From the NCBI GenBank assembly GCA_902511185.1, contig CABXEK010000002.1:1-64000 (forward strand): DNA of 64,000 nt. The letters run 5' to 3'. A program made the position numbers and the translations under genes. This stretch comes from an uncultured Pelagibacteraceae bacterium (GTDB lineage Bacteria; Pseudomonadota; Alphaproteobacteria; Pelagibacterales; Pelagibacteraceae). Below are positions 20,385 to 30,702 of this stretch, piece by piece; positions within the stretch are counted from its first letter, which is position 1; each line of letters opens with the position of its first letter. The notes below the pieces were generated by a model. The model saw nothing but the letters and a program-made list of their open reading frames with translations. It did no database searches and was not told the origin of the DNA.

Positions 20385-21083
20385 TTGAATACTAAAATAT
20401 TTTGTGACATTGCAGAATTAGATCAAATAAGAAAATTTAATAAAAAAAAGATTGTTAAAGGATTTACAACTAATCCAAGCTTAATGAGAAAAGCTGGAGC
20501 AAAAGATTACAAATCTTATTCAAAAAAAATTCTTAAAATTTGCAATAATAAGCCAGTATCACTTGAAGTATTTGCTGATGAATACAAAGAAATGAAAATT
20601 CAAGCAATGAAAATTAATACTTGGGGGGAAAATGTTTATGTAAAAGTACCGGTTGCTAATTCAAAGGGCAAATTTATGGGTCGAATTATCAAAGAATTAA
20701 ATAATCGAAATATAAAAATTAATATAACAGCAGTTTATAGTTCTAAACAAACTGAAAAAATTTTAAAATTAATTAATAAAAGAACTAAAGTAATTATTTC
20801 TATTTTTGCAGGAAGAGCAGGTGATACTGGTAAAGATCCAGTTCCAGAATTTGTTAAGAGTTTAAAGTTGGCTAAGAAATTTAAGAATGTTGAGATATTA
20901 TGGGCTAGTGTTCGTGAGCCTTATAATTATTTACAGGCAAAACAATTGGGTTGCCACATTATTACTGTTCCTCCAGCTATTATTGAAAAAATAGAAAAAT
21001 TTGGAAAATCATTTGATCTACTTACAAAAGAAACAGTTAAAGCTTTTTTGATTGATAGTAAAAAATCTAATTTTAAAATCTAG
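20385..21083 (+). CDS. transaldolase / fructose-6-phosphate aldolase-like
   Basis: 'IFCDIAELDQIRKFNKKKIVKGFTTNPSLMRKAG', 'NVYVKVPVAN', 'ISIFAGRAGDTG'. Confidence 0.88.
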   Translation: MNTKIFCDIAELDQIRKFNKKKIVKGFTTNPSLMRKAGAKDYKSYSKKILKICNNKPVSLEVFADEYKEMKIQAMKINTWGENVYVKVPVANSKGKFMGRIIKELNNRNIKINITAVYSSKQTEKILKLINKRTKVIISIFAGRAGDTGKDPVPEFVKSLKLAKKFKNVEILWASVREPYNYLQAKQLGCHIITVPPAIIEKIEKFGKSFDLLTKETVKAFLIDSKKSNFKI

Positions 21084-21091
21084 TCTGGAAT

Positions 21092-21168
<77 letters not shown>

Positions 21169-21174
21169 GTATAC

Positions 21175-21369
21175 TTAAATTCTATTTTTAAGTTTGTTTA
21201 ATTTTTTTACTCTCTTGATATTTTCTTGCAATATTCTTTTTTTCTTCTCGGAAGGTTTTTCGTAAGTATTCTTTAATTTTATTACTTTAAAAAATCCATC
21301 TCTTTGAAGTTTTCTTTTTAAAACTCTCAAAGCTTGTTCAATATTATTATCTTTAACTTCTATTTTCAT
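21175..21369 (-). CDS. rpsU: 30S ribosomal protein S21
   Basis: 'MKIEVKDNNIEQALRVLKRKLQRDGFF...YEKPSEKKKR'. Confidence 0.93.
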   Translation of the reverse strand: MKIEVKDNNIEQALRVLKRKLQRDGFFKVIKLKNTYEKPSEKKKRILQENIKRVKKLNKLKNRI

Positions 21370-21423
21370 AAGTATTTTTAAATGTGAGTAATTATCACTT
21401 TAAAATTTTGATGTCTATTAAAT

Positions 21424-22011
21424 TTAATCAATGTTTGAAATTTCTTTTGCTTGTTTTGCTTTTTCTTTTTCTTTTTTTTCTCTTTTTATTCTTCTTTCAG
21501 CTTTTTCTAGAGCTTCTATAAGATCTTTCTGGCTAAAAAGGTTTAAAGCAACAGGATCTTTTGGATTTAAATTATTATAATTCCAATAGCTTTTATTTCT
21601 TATAGAGGTAACCGAATTTTTTGTAATACCAACTAGTTTTGCTATTTGTGAGTCTTTTAACATATTGTGTTGCCTTATTAACCATAATGCTGAATCGGGC
21701 TTATCTTGTCTCTTGGATAAAGGTATGTATTTTTTAGTCTTCTTTTCAGTATTAGATATCTCAATATCAGTATTTTTAATTAGTAAGGGTCTATTTTCAT
21801 CTTTTGATGATAATTCAATTTCTTCTCTAGAAAGTTGGCCAGAGATGATTGGATTATAAGCCTTAATTCCTTTTGCCACTTCACCATCTGCGATTCCTTG
21901 AATCTCAACCTCGTGAAGGTTGCAAAAGTTTGCGATTTGTTTGAAGGTAAGAGTTGTATTTTCAACTAACCAAACAGCTGTAGCCATTGGCATCAAAGGA
22001 GCATTTGACAT
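21424..22011 (-). CDS. DUF1013 / TrcR-type cell cycle transcriptional regulator
   Basis: 'PLMPMATAVWLVENTTLTFKQIANFCNLHEVEIQGIADGEVAKGIKAYNPI' typical of alphaproteobacterial DUF1013. Confidence 0.88.
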   Translation of the reverse strand: MSNAPLMPMATAVWLVENTTLTFKQIANFCNLHEVEIQGIADGEVAKGIKAYNPIISGQLSREEIELSSKDENRPLLIKNTDIEISNTEKKTKKYIPLSKRQDKPDSALWLIRQHNMLKDSQIAKLVGITKNSVTSIRNKSYWNYNNLNPKDPVALNLFSQKDLIEALEKAERRIKREKKEKEKAKQAKEISNID

Positions 22012-22242
22012 TTAATTTTTTTTATCTGATTTAAAGTTTTGAAATTTTTTATTAAATTTACTTATTCTGCCTTTATCCATTAACTTTTGTTTACCACCTG
22101 TCCATGCAGAATGCGACTTAGGATCAATTTCTAACTTAAGTAAATCACCCTCAGCACCCCAAGTTGATTTTGTTTCAAATTGAGTTCCATCAGTCATTTC
22201 GACTTTAATTGTATGGTAGTTAGGATGTATATCTTTTTTCAT
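22012..22242 (-). CDS. rpmE: 50S ribosomal protein L31
   Basis: '[29 protein letters not shown]...[10 protein letters not shown]'. Confidence 0.95.
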   Translation of the reverse strand: MKKDIHPNYHTIKVEMTDGTQFETKSTWGAEGDLLKLEIDPKSHSAWTGGKQKLMDKGRISKFNKKFQNFKSDKKN

Positions 22243-22277
22243 ATCGAGATTTATAGCAAAAGAATTTTATAACACAA

Positions 22278-23060
22278 TTAAAAGTTAACTAAATTTTCTA
22301 ACATTTTACTGTTAATTGCAGCACTTGAAGCTTTAATATCAATCTTATTTACTTCAAATTTATGAATATCATTTACTATTCCTCCTGCTTCGTTTATCAT
22401 TAGAGCTCCAGCAGCCACATCCCATATGTTGATCTTGTTCTGAAAGTATCCATCTAGTCTACCAGAGGCCACATATGCTAAATCTAATGCGGCAGAACCA
22501 CTACATCTCATATTTAAATTACTAAATTTTACACCTTCATTATTACTTGAAAACAAACAGTCATCCAAAGAATTTTTATTTGAAACTCTTAATCTCTGAT
22601 TATTTAAAAAAGCACCTTTGTCTTTTTCAGCAAAAAACATCTCATCTTTAATTGGATCAAATATTAAACCACTTAATAATTTCTCTTTTGACATAAGAGC
22701 AATAGAAATTGCAAAGTGAGGTATACCATGAAGAAAATTAGTCGTTCCATCAATTGGGTCAATTATCCAAGTATTTTCTTTATCTTTATTCTTAATAACA
22801 CCCGTTTCTTCGGTTAAGAAAGAATAATTTTTTTTTGTTTTCGACAACTCTTCGATTAATATTTTTTCAACTTGCTTATCTGTTTTAGTTACGAAATCGT
22901 GGGGTCCTTTTTTTGATACTTGTAACTTTTCAATTTCTCCAAAATCTCTTATTATTGATTTAGATGCTTTTTCAGCAGCTTTAATCATTATGTTAAGATT
23001 TGCAGATATAGAGATCATAGAATTATATTTTTTTGATATATTCAAGTGTTCTTGTATCAA
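22278..23060 (-). CDS. inositol monophosphatase family protein
   Basis: 'WIIDPIDGTTNFLHGIPHFAISIAL', 'NIWDVAAGALMINEAGG'; true start probably internal (Met in SANLNIMIKAAEKA) rather than overlapping efp. Confidence 0.93.
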   Translation of the reverse strand: MIQEHLNISKKYNSMISISANLNIMIKAAEKASKSIIRDFGEIEKLQVSKKGPHDFVTKTDKQVEKILIEELSKTKKNYSFLTEETGVIKNKDKENTWIIDPIDGTTNFLHGIPHFAISIALMSKEKLLSGLIFDPIKDEMFFAEKDKGAFLNNQRLRVSNKNSLDDCLFSSNNEGVKFSNLNMRCSGSAALDLAYVASGRLDGYFQNKINIWDVAAGALMINEAGGIVNDIHKFEVNKIDIKASSAAINSKMLENLVNF

Positions 23061-23583
23061 TAATTACTTCATCACCAGATTCTATAAATGGTGGTACTTG
23101 AATATTCAAACCATTATCAAGAGTGGAAGGTTTATAAGATGAAGAAACTGTTTGTCCTTTGAGAGCAACATCTGTTGTTTCAATTTTGCATTTCACCTGA
23201 TTAGGAAGTTCAACTGAAATTGGACTATCATTATAAAAACTTACTGAGACTTCAAGGTTTTCAGTCATTAGTTTACCTTTTTCTCCAACAATATCTTTTT
23301 TAATTTCAATTTGGTCAAATGTTTTAGGGTTCATAAAAATATAATTAACTTCATCATCATATAGATAGTTAAAATCTGTTTCTTCTAGAGATGCTTTTTC
23401 AACAGTTTCACTAGATCTAAACCTTTCATTTAATTTTGTGTTTTTGCCTACACTTTTCATTTCTACTTGAGCAAATGCTCCACCTTTACCTGGTTTCACA
23501 TGTTGAGTTTTTAGGACTTGCCACAAATCATTTTTGTACTCTAAAAGCATTCCTACTCTTATTTCTCCTGCATTAATTTTCAT
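23023..23583 (-). CDS. efp: elongation factor P
   Basis: 'AGEIRVGMLLEYKNDLWQVLKTQHVKPGKGGAFAQVEMKSV'. Confidence 0.97.
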   Translation of the reverse strand: MKINAGEIRVGMLLEYKNDLWQVLKTQHVKPGKGGAFAQVEMKSVGKNTKLNERFRSSETVEKASLEETDFNYLYDDEVNYIFMNPKTFDQIEIKKDIVGEKGKLMTENLEVSVSFYNDSPISVELPNQVKCKIETTDVALKGQTVSSSYKPSTLDNGLNIQVPPFIESGDEVIIDTRTLEYIKKI

Positions 23584-24194
23584 TTAAGTTTTTTTATACT
23601 TTCTATGGGTTTATATTTTTTATTATTCCAAACGTAGCCTGAAATAGCTAATAAATTAGCATTGTTCAATAACAGTTTTTTATAATTATCAAAATTTATT
23701 CCACCAATAGCAACTAGGGGGACTTTGGTTAACTTTTTTACTTTATTTAAAATTTTAGTTGTGGCCTTAAATTTCACTTTTTTTGTTTTAGTAGAAAAAA
23801 AAGCCCCAATAGCAATATAACTAGCTTTTTCTTTGATAGCAGTTTTTGCTAGTCCAATAGAGTTGTGACATGTAATTCCAATAATTTTATTTCCTATAAT
23901 TTTTCTTGCATTTTTAATATCCATATCCTTTTGTCCCAAATGACAACCATCAGCATTTAGCTTTTTTGAAAGTATTGGATCATCATTTACTAAAAATTTA
24001 ACATTATTTTTTTTACAAATTCGTCGAATTTTTTTTCCAATTAAATTTTTTTCCTCAAAAGAGTATTTTTTAAGTCTCATTTGAAAGAACCCAATTTTTC
24101 CAGTTTCAAGTATTTCTTTTAAATCTTTATAGAATTGAGTGTATATTTTGTTAGGCGAAATAAGATAAATAAATTTTTTTTTATTTATTTTCAA
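23580..24194 (-). CDS. thiE: thiamine phosphate synthase
   Basis: 'FLVNDDPILSKKLNADGCHLGQKDMDIKNARKIIG', 'VPLVAIGGI'. Confidence 0.9.
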   Translation of the reverse strand: MKINKKKFIYLISPNKIYTQFYKDLKEILETGKIGFFQMRLKKYSFEEKNLIGKKIRRICKKNNVKFLVNDDPILSKKLNADGCHLGQKDMDIKNARKIIGNKIIGITCHNSIGLAKTAIKEKASYIAIGAFFSTKTKKVKFKATTKILNKVKKLTKVPLVAIGGINFDNYKKLLLNNANLLAISGYVWNNKKYKPIESIKKLK

Positions 24195-25191
24195 GTTCGC
24201 TAGACCATTTTCCTTGAGCTGCTAAAGTATTCATTCTTGCTCTATGATTAAAAATATTTTGGGTTCCTTTGATATTCTTAATATCTTTTGACCAGAATTT
24301 TAAAGCACTTTGTTGAAGAGCTCTTCCGTATGAATAGGTCATTATAAAATTAGTATCATTATTTATATTTATAAGATTTAAATTTTCAGTAGCCTCTACC
24401 TCAGATTGGCCACCAGATAAAAAGGCAATTCCAGGAACTTCACTTGGAACAGACTTTTTTAAGCATTGAAGTGTTTTAGAGGAAACTTCTTCACTAGAGA
24501 TTTTGTTTTTTGATTTATTTCCTGATAGAATCATATTTGGTTTCAAAATTATTCCTGTGAGATCAATTTTATGAATTATAAGTTCCTCGAAACACTTTTG
24601 AATTACTTCTGACGTTTTAATTAAGCAATCTTCTGAAGAGTGCTCACCATCCATTAACACTTCTGGTTCAACAATTGGAACCATTCCAATTTCCTGTACC
24701 AAAGCTGAATATCTTGCAAGTGCATGAGCATTTGAGCTAATTGCAAGTTTACTGGGATATTTTTCTCCAATATTGTAAACACCTCTCCACTTTGTAAATC
24801 TTGCTCCAAGTTTATAATATCTTTTTAATCTTTCTCTTAGTCCATCTAAACCCTCAGTAACTTTTTCATCTGATGAATTTGCTAGATCTTTAGCACCTGT
24901 ATCTACTTTAATTCCTGGAATGGCTCCTGTTTCTGAGATCTTAGATGGGATTGTTTTTTTATCATTCGATATTTGATTGATTGTTTCATCATATAAAATA
25001 ACACCACCAATACAGTCTCTCATACTGTTCGATGTGAAAAGTGTTTCTCTAAAAAGAAGTCTATTTTCTGGTGATGATTGAATATTGACTGAGTCCAATC
25101 TTTTAGTCATAGTTCCATTACTCTCGTCTGCAGCAAGTATACCTTTACCGTTTGAAAGAATTTTTAAAGCAATTTTATTAAGTTCTGACAT
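24181..25191 (-). CDS. fbaB: class I fructose-bisphosphate aldolase
   Basis: 'GKGILAADESNGTMTKRLDSV', 'FTKWRGVYNIG', 'VPIVEPEVLMDGEH'; contains both K of class I. Confidence 0.96.
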   Translation of the reverse strand: MSELNKIALKILSNGKGILAADESNGTMTKRLDSVNIQSSPENRLLFRETLFTSNSMRDCIGGVILYDETINQISNDKKTIPSKISETGAIPGIKVDTGAKDLANSSDEKVTEGLDGLRERLKRYYKLGARFTKWRGVYNIGEKYPSKLAISSNAHALARYSALVQEIGMVPIVEPEVLMDGEHSSEDCLIKTSEVIQKCFEELIIHKIDLTGIILKPNMILSGNKSKNKISSEEVSSKTLQCLKKSVPSEVPGIAFLSGGQSEVEATENLNLININNDTNFIMTYSYGRALQQSALKFWSKDIKNIKGTQNIFNHRARMNTLAAQGKWSSELENK

Positions 25192-26370
25192 TTAATTTAA
25201 AGCTTTTATACCAGGAAGTTCTTTACCTTCAAGATATTCTAAAAAAGCTCCACCAGCAGTTGAAATAAAATTAAAATCATTTATTGCATTTAAATTATTT
25301 AACAATGAAACTGTATCTCCTCCTCCAGCAACTGAAAAGATTTTATTAGACTTATTATTCTCAATTATTTTTTTAGCAATTTTAATGCTACCATTAGCAA
25401 AACTTGGATTTTCAAAATATCCTGCAGGCCCATTCCATAAAATTGTATTGCTTTCATCAATAATATTACTAATCATATTTATAGTTTTTGGACCAATATC
25501 TAAAATCATTTCATCTGATGAAATGTCATTCAATTCTTTTATTTGAGGTTTTCCATTTAAATCTTTTCCAACAACAATGTCTTGAGGATATATTAATTTA
25601 CAGTTCTCCGTTTCTGAAAGTGAAAAAATTTCTTTAATAATTAGATCAGAGTTTTCCTCTTGTAATGATTTTCCAATATTATTACCCATATATTTGATAA
25701 TATTGTTAGCCATTCCTCCCACAATTATAATATTATCAAATCTAGGTATTAAATTTTTAATTATATTAATTTTAGTAGAGACTTTTGATCCTCCAATTAT
25801 ACAAGTTATAGGTTTTTTAATTTCAGAAGTAATTTTTTTTAGAGCATTAATCTCTAAATCAAGTTGCAATCCAGAAAAAGAAGGTAAAAAATTTGTTATC
25901 TCATGAATTGATGCGTGTGCTCTATGAGAACATGAAAAGGCATCATTAACATAAATATCACCTAAAGTTGAAAGTTTTTTTGCAAATGACTGATTATTTT
26001 TTTCTTCTTCAGGATAAAATCTTATATTTTCTAACATTATTATTCTTTCATCATCATTCTGAAATAAATCATTAGACACAATTTCTTTAATATCTTTAGA
26101 TAAGAGTTTTATATTTTGACTTAATTTCATCTCCAAATCTTTACATATTGGCCTAAGCGAAAGGTCGTTTACAACTTTTCCTTTTGGTCTTCCGACGTGA
26201 GAAATAATTATAATTTTTGCATTTTGAGAAATTAGAAAATTTAAAGTAGGTAAAATTTTATCAATTCTTGTTGTGTCAGTTATTTTGTCACCAAGCAAAG
26301 GAACATTTAGATCTAATCTTAATAATATTTTTTTATTCTCAAGATTGATTTCTTCTTTTATACTTTTCAT
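25192..26370 (-). CDS. pgk: phosphoglycerate kinase
   Basis: 'KKILLRLDLNVPL', 'IIISHVGRPKGK', 'CIIGGSKVSTKI', 'ILWNGPAGYFE'. Confidence 0.97.
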   Translation of the reverse strand: MKSIKEEINLENKKILLRLDLNVPLLGDKITDTTRIDKILPTLNFLISQNAKIIIISHVGRPKGKVVNDLSLRPICKDLEMKLSQNIKLLSKDIKEIVSNDLFQNDDERIIMLENIRFYPEEEKNNQSFAKKLSTLGDIYVNDAFSCSHRAHASIHEITNFLPSFSGLQLDLEINALKKITSEIKKPITCIIGGSKVSTKINIIKNLIPRFDNIIIVGGMANNIIKYMGNNIGKSLQEENSDLIIKEIFSLSETENCKLIYPQDIVVGKDLNGKPQIKELNDISSDEMILDIGPKTINMISNIIDESNTILWNGPAGYFENPSFANGSIKIAKKIIENNKSNKIFSVAGGGDTVSLLNNLNAINDFNFISTAGGAFLEYLEGKELPGIKALN

Positions 26371-27377
26371 TAAGAAATGTTATGGACGTATTCTGCAATG
26401 TCACACATTCTATTCGAAAATCCCCATTCATTATCATACCATGCTGAAATTTTTCCCATATTTTTATCTACTGCACTAGTAAGCGACAAGTCTACAATTG
26501 CTGATGAAGAATTATGATTAAAGTCAATAGAAACTAGTTTTTCAGATGTTATTTCTAATATTTTTTTTAACTGATTTTTTGAAACTTCTTTAAAGGCGTC
26601 ATTAATTTTTTCTTTGCTTATTTCCTTTTTAGTGCAGAAAACTAATTCAATAAGTGAAACATTTGGAGTTGGAACTCTCATAGCAACACCTTCTAACTTT
26701 CCTTTTAAATCAGGAATAATCTCTCCAATAGCTTTTGAGGCCCCAGTAGACGTTGGCACTATAGACTGACTTGCAGATCTTGCTCTTCTAGGATCTTTGT
26801 GAGAATTATCTAATATTCTTTGATCACTAGTAAAAGCATGAATTGTAGTCATAAAACCTCTTTCAATTTCAAAATTTTTATGAATTACATTTGCAACTGG
26901 AGCTAAACAATTAGTAGTACATGAAGCAGCTGAAATTATTTGATCATTTTTTGTAAGCACATCTTCGTTTACTCCAAACACAATAGTTTTGTCTGCATTT
27001 TTGCATGGAGCAGAAACTATCACTTTTTTTGCACCATTTTTAATATGTGCCACTAGTTTTTCTTTTGAATTGAATTTTCCTGTACATTCGAAAACATAAT
27101 CGACATCAAATTTTTTCCAATCAATATCCTCAATTTTAGATTTTTGGGTAAATGTAATTTTATTTTTATTTATAAATAAATGATTTTCATCAAAATTTAA
27201 CTCAGCATTAAATTTTCCATGAACAGAGTCATATTTTATTAATTTACAACTTGCCTCTGAATTAGATCTATTATTGATATGTTGTATTTTAATATTTTTA
27301 TTTTGGCTTTCAATTATTGCTCTAATTACCATCCTACCGATTCTTCCCATTCCATTAATTCCAACTTTTATGGTCAT
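26370..27377 (-). CDS. gap: glyceraldehyde-3-phosphate dehydrogenase
   Basis: 'KVGINGMGRIGRMVIRA', 'ISAASCTTNCLAPV', 'WYDNEWGFSNRM'. Confidence 0.97.
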   Translation of the reverse strand: MTIKVGINGMGRIGRMVIRAIIESQNKNIKIQHINNRSNSEASCKLIKYDSVHGKFNAELNFDENHLFINKNKITFTQKSKIEDIDWKKFDVDYVFECTGKFNSKEKLVAHIKNGAKKVIVSAPCKNADKTIVFGVNEDVLTKNDQIISAASCTTNCLAPVANVIHKNFEIERGFMTTIHAFTSDQRILDNSHKDPRRARSASQSIVPTSTGASKAIGEIIPDLKGKLEGVAMRVPTPNVSLIELVFCTKKEISKEKINDAFKEVSKNQLKKILEITSEKLVSIDFNHNSSSAIVDLSLTSAVDKNMGKISAWYDNEWGFSNRMCDIAEYVHNIS

Positions 27378-27379
27378 TT

Positions 27380-29338
27380 CTACCCTTTTATCAATTTTTT
27401 TGATTTACTGGCAATGTTTACTGCAGTCAAACCAAAATGTTTGTAAATTTCTTTATATGGTGCACTTTTGCCAAAAGTATCAATACCAAAAGTCAAACCT
27501 TTATTGCCCACATATTTTTTCCAATTATTTGTTGACGCAGCTTCAATAGAGATTTTCATTTTAGTTTCATTAAGAATTTTTTGCTTGTATCTATTGGATT
27601 GAGAGTCAAAAAGATCCTGACATGGCATTGATATAACTTTAGAATATATTTTTTGTTTGGCTAATTTGTGGCTAGTTTCAATTGCTAAATTTACTTCAGA
27701 ACCACTTGCAATTATAGTTAAATGAATTTTTTTGTTAGTTCGCAAAACTTCATAAGCTCCCAAAGAACATTTATTGACTTTTGAATATTTTTTTCTAATG
27801 GCATCTAAATTTTGTCTAGTTAAAGATAAAACACTTGGAGTTTTAGAACTTTTTAACGCGTGCTCCCAACATTCAATAGTTTCCATTCTATCCGCAGGTC
27901 TAAAAACATTAAGATTTGGAATAGATCGTAGGCCTGACAATTGTTCTATTGGTTGGTGAGTTGGACCATCTTCACCAAGGCCAATAGAATCGTGCGTCAT
28001 AACATAAATTACTCTTTGTTCCATCAACGCTGACAATCGTATTGATGGTTTACAATAATCTGAAAAAATTAAAAATGTTCCACCATATGGAATTAAATTG
28101 CTGTGAAGAGCTAGACCATTCATTATTCCACTCATAGCATGCTCTCTTACCCCATAGTGAATATAGTCACTATTAAAGTCACCAGGCTTAGTTATTTTTT
28201 GATGTTTTGTTTTAGTGTTATTTGATCCTGCTAAATCTGCAGAACCTCCAATTAAAGTATTATTTTCTTTAGTTAGTGCAACCAAAACTTTTTCTGAAGA
28301 CTTTCGAGTGGCTAAACTTTTTAATTCTTTTACCGCATTTTGTTTTTCTACTTTTAAAACTTTTGTAAAATTATTCTTAAATATTTTATTTATTGAGCTC
28401 TTTCTTTTTTTATATATTTTATTCCATTTATTTTCAATTAGTTGCCCCTTTTTACCAATTTTTTTCCATTCATTTAAAATTTTATCTGGAATTTCAAAAG
28501 GCTTATGTTTCCAATTCAGATTATCTCTAACTAGTTTTATTTCATCCAGGCCCAAAGGACTTCCATGAGATGAGGATTTGCCTGATTTGTTTGGTGAGCC
28601 ATAACCAATTTTAGTTTTACATGAAATAACAGTTGGTTTTTTTGCATGCTGAACTTTTTTTAAAGCTCTAAAAATTTCCTTTTCATCATGACCATCAGTA
28701 ATAACATAGTCCCACCCATAACTTTCAAATCTTTTCTTAAAATTATCTGATACTGCTAGACTAGTTGGTCCATCAATAGATATTGAATTGTTATCAAAAA
28801 GCATTATTAAATTTTTAAGCTTTAAATGTCCTGCTAAACTCATTGCTTCATGACTTATTCCCTCCATCAAACAACCATCTCCAGCTAAAACATAAGTTTT
28901 GTGATCTATAATATCTTTACTAAGTTTTTTTTTTAGAATTTCTTCAGCTAAAGCAAAACCAACAGCATTTGCAATTCCTTGACCAAGAGGTCCAGTTGTA
29001 GTTTCAATACCAGTTTTTGGATGATATTCTGGATGGCCTGCACATATTGAATTAAGTTGTCTAAATTTTTTTATGCTGCTAAGAGAAATACTTTTGTACC
29101 CAGTTAAATACAACAAAGAGTATAGAAGCATTGAGCCATGACCTGCTGACAATACAAACCTATCTCTGTTTAACCAGTCTGGGTTTTTTGGGTTAAATCT
29201 TAAAAAATTTTTAAACAGAACTGTTACTACATCAGCCATACCCATTGGCATACCTGGATGACCAGAATTTGCCTGCTGCACAGCATCAATTGATAAAAAT
29301 CTGATGCAATTTGCCAAATCATTGTGTAGTTTATTCAA
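27380..29338 (-). CDS. tkt: transketolase
   Basis: 'SGHPGMPMGMADV', 'GDGCLMEGISHEAMSLAGH', 'HDSIGLGEDGPTHQPIEQL'. Confidence 0.98.
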   Translation of the reverse strand: MNKLHNDLANCIRFLSIDAVQQANSGHPGMPMGMADVVTVLFKNFLRFNPKNPDWLNRDRFVLSAGHGSMLLYSLLYLTGYKSISLSSIKKFRQLNSICAGHPEYHPKTGIETTTGPLGQGIANAVGFALAEEILKKKLSKDIIDHKTYVLAGDGCLMEGISHEAMSLAGHLKLKNLIMLFDNNSISIDGPTSLAVSDNFKKRFESYGWDYVITDGHDEKEIFRALKKVQHAKKPTVISCKTKIGYGSPNKSGKSSSHGSPLGLDEIKLVRDNLNWKHKPFEIPDKILNEWKKIGKKGQLIENKWNKIYKKRKSSINKIFKNNFTKVLKVEKQNAVKELKSLATRKSSEKVLVALTKENNTLIGGSADLAGSNNTKTKHQKITKPGDFNSDYIHYGVREHAMSGIMNGLALHSNLIPYGGTFLIFSDYCKPSIRLSALMEQRVIYVMTHDSIGLGEDGPTHQPIEQLSGLRSIPNLNVFRPADRMETIECWEHALKSSKTPSVLSLTRQNLDAIRKKYSKVNKCSLGAYEVLRTNKKIHLTIIASGSEVNLAIETSHKLAKQKIYSKVISMPCQDLFDSQSNRYKQKILNETKMKISIEAASTNNWKKYVGNKGLTFGIDTFGKSAPYKEIYKHFGLTAVNIASKSKKLIKG

Positions 29339-29391
29339 AATTATCCTGACTAGACTAAGAAGATTCTATTTAATAATATAAACATATATAT

Positions 29392-29649
29392 ATGAATTCT
29401 ATAAACGAAAAAGAAAAAAAATTAAATAACGCTTTAGATAAATTAAAAAATATAGATTTAAGTAATCCTGATCTACAAAATAATATAAAAACTTTAAGTT
29501 CTCAAAAAACTCAATTAGAAATTGAAAAAAATCAATTGGAAGATAAATACAAATTACTAATAGATGAGCATAAAAGTTTAAGTAAAAAACTTGAAGATAT
29601 CCAAAACAAAGAAAAATTAGAGCAAAAAAAAACAGACAGAGTTTTCTGA
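29392..29649 (+). CDS. small coiled-coil protein (DUF4164-like position), apparently frameshifted
   Basis: Heptad-rich 85 aa between tkt and zapA; removing one A from the A9 run extends it to ...SEKIDELNQETDTLLEEIDKWQM*. Confidence 0.65.
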   Translation: MNSINEKEKKLNNALDKLKNIDLSNPDLQNNIKTLSSQKTQLEIEKNQLEDKYKLLIDEHKSLSKKLEDIQNKEKLEQKKTDRVF

Positions 29650-29703
29650 GAAAATTGATGAATTAAATCAGGAAACAGATACTTTATTAGAAGAGATTGA
29701 TAA

Positions 29704-30150
29704 ATGGCAAATGTAACTATTAAATTTAACAATAAAGAGTTTTTATTGTCATGTGAAGATGGTCAAGAGGAGCATCTTGAAGAACTTCTAATTCATATTA
29801 ATCAAAAGTTTAATGAATTAAAAAATAATCTAGGAAATTTGGGGGAAAATAAATTACTTTTAATTACAGCGGTTAAAGTCATGGACGAATACTATGAGAC
29901 AAAAAAAAAAGTTGATTTAAAAAAAAATGAGTTAAGAGATCTTTCAAATAAATTTAAAGAATTGAAATCACTTATTTATGATTACAGAGACAAGAAGGAA
30001 GAAGAGATCAAAGAAATAAACACAAATCATCTAAATTTCAAAAATGAAATTGAAGCAAATCACAAAAAGTATGAAAAATTAATTGATGAAGCTGCAGATG
30101 AAATATCTAACTTTGTTGAAAAGGCAAAATTAGAAACTATATCTCAATAA
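29704..30150 (+). CDS. zapA: cell division protein ZapA
   Basis: 'MANVTIKFNNKEFLLSCEDGQEEHLEELLIHINQKFNELK' and 'LLLITAVKVMDEYYE'. Confidence 0.88.
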   Translation: MANVTIKFNNKEFLLSCEDGQEEHLEELLIHINQKFNELKNNLGNLGENKLLLITAVKVMDEYYETKKKVDLKKNELRDLSNKFKELKSLIYDYRDKKEEEIKEINTNHLNFKNEIEANHKKYEKLIDEAADEISNFVEKAKLETISQ

Positions 30151-30156
30151 ATTTTT

Positions 30157-30702
30157 GTGAATAAATCTAAGATAAGAGGTAAAATTATAAAATTAAGAAA
30201 AAATAATGCCAACAAAAACTTTAAAATTAGTCTAGATAGATTTTTTTCTTTCTTAAAAACAAATAAATTTAACCTTAAGAATTTAGGTGGATATTATCCT
30301 TATAATTTTGAAATTGATGATTTAGAAATTTTAGAACTATTAGAAAAAAAAGGTTTTAAAATATCATTGCCAATTATAAAAATGAATAACCAGATGGATT
30401 TTTTTAGGTGGTCTAATAGCGATCCATTAAAGATTAATAAATTTGGTATACCTGAACCCATATCAACGAAAAAGTTCAATCCAGATATTTTATTAATTCC
30501 ATTGGTTGGCTATGATAATAATTTAAATAGATTAGGTTATGGAGGTGGATTTTATGACAGATATATTGAGAAAATTGAAAAAAAGAAAAAAATCATTAAA
30601 ATTGGTTTGGCTTTTTCTTATCAAAAATTAAAAAATATACCATTAACTCAACATGACAAAAAATTAGACTATATAATTACTGAAAAGGAAATTTTAAAAT
30701 GA
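30157..30702 (+). CDS. 5-formyltetrahydrofolate cyclo-ligase
   Basis: 'PDILLIPLVGYDNNLNRLGYGGGFYDRYI'; GTG start. Confidence 0.93.
   Translation: MNKSKIRGKIIKLRKNNANKNFKISLDRFFSFLKTNKFNLKNLGGYYPYNFEIDDLEILELLEKKGFKISLPIIKMNNQMDFFRWSNSDPLKINKFGIPEPISTKKFNPDILLIPLVGYDNNLNRLGYGGGFYDRYIEKIEKKKKIIKIGLAFSYQKLKNIPLTQHDKKLDYIITEKEILK

Noticed and set aside
22278-23060. 38-nt overlap between the inositol monophosphatase gene and efp as an unusual gene overlap
   Set aside because: Internal Met codons give a normal start; likely over-extended ORF.
28215-28568. 117-aa plus-strand ORF
   Set aside because: Antisense to tkt; no motif.
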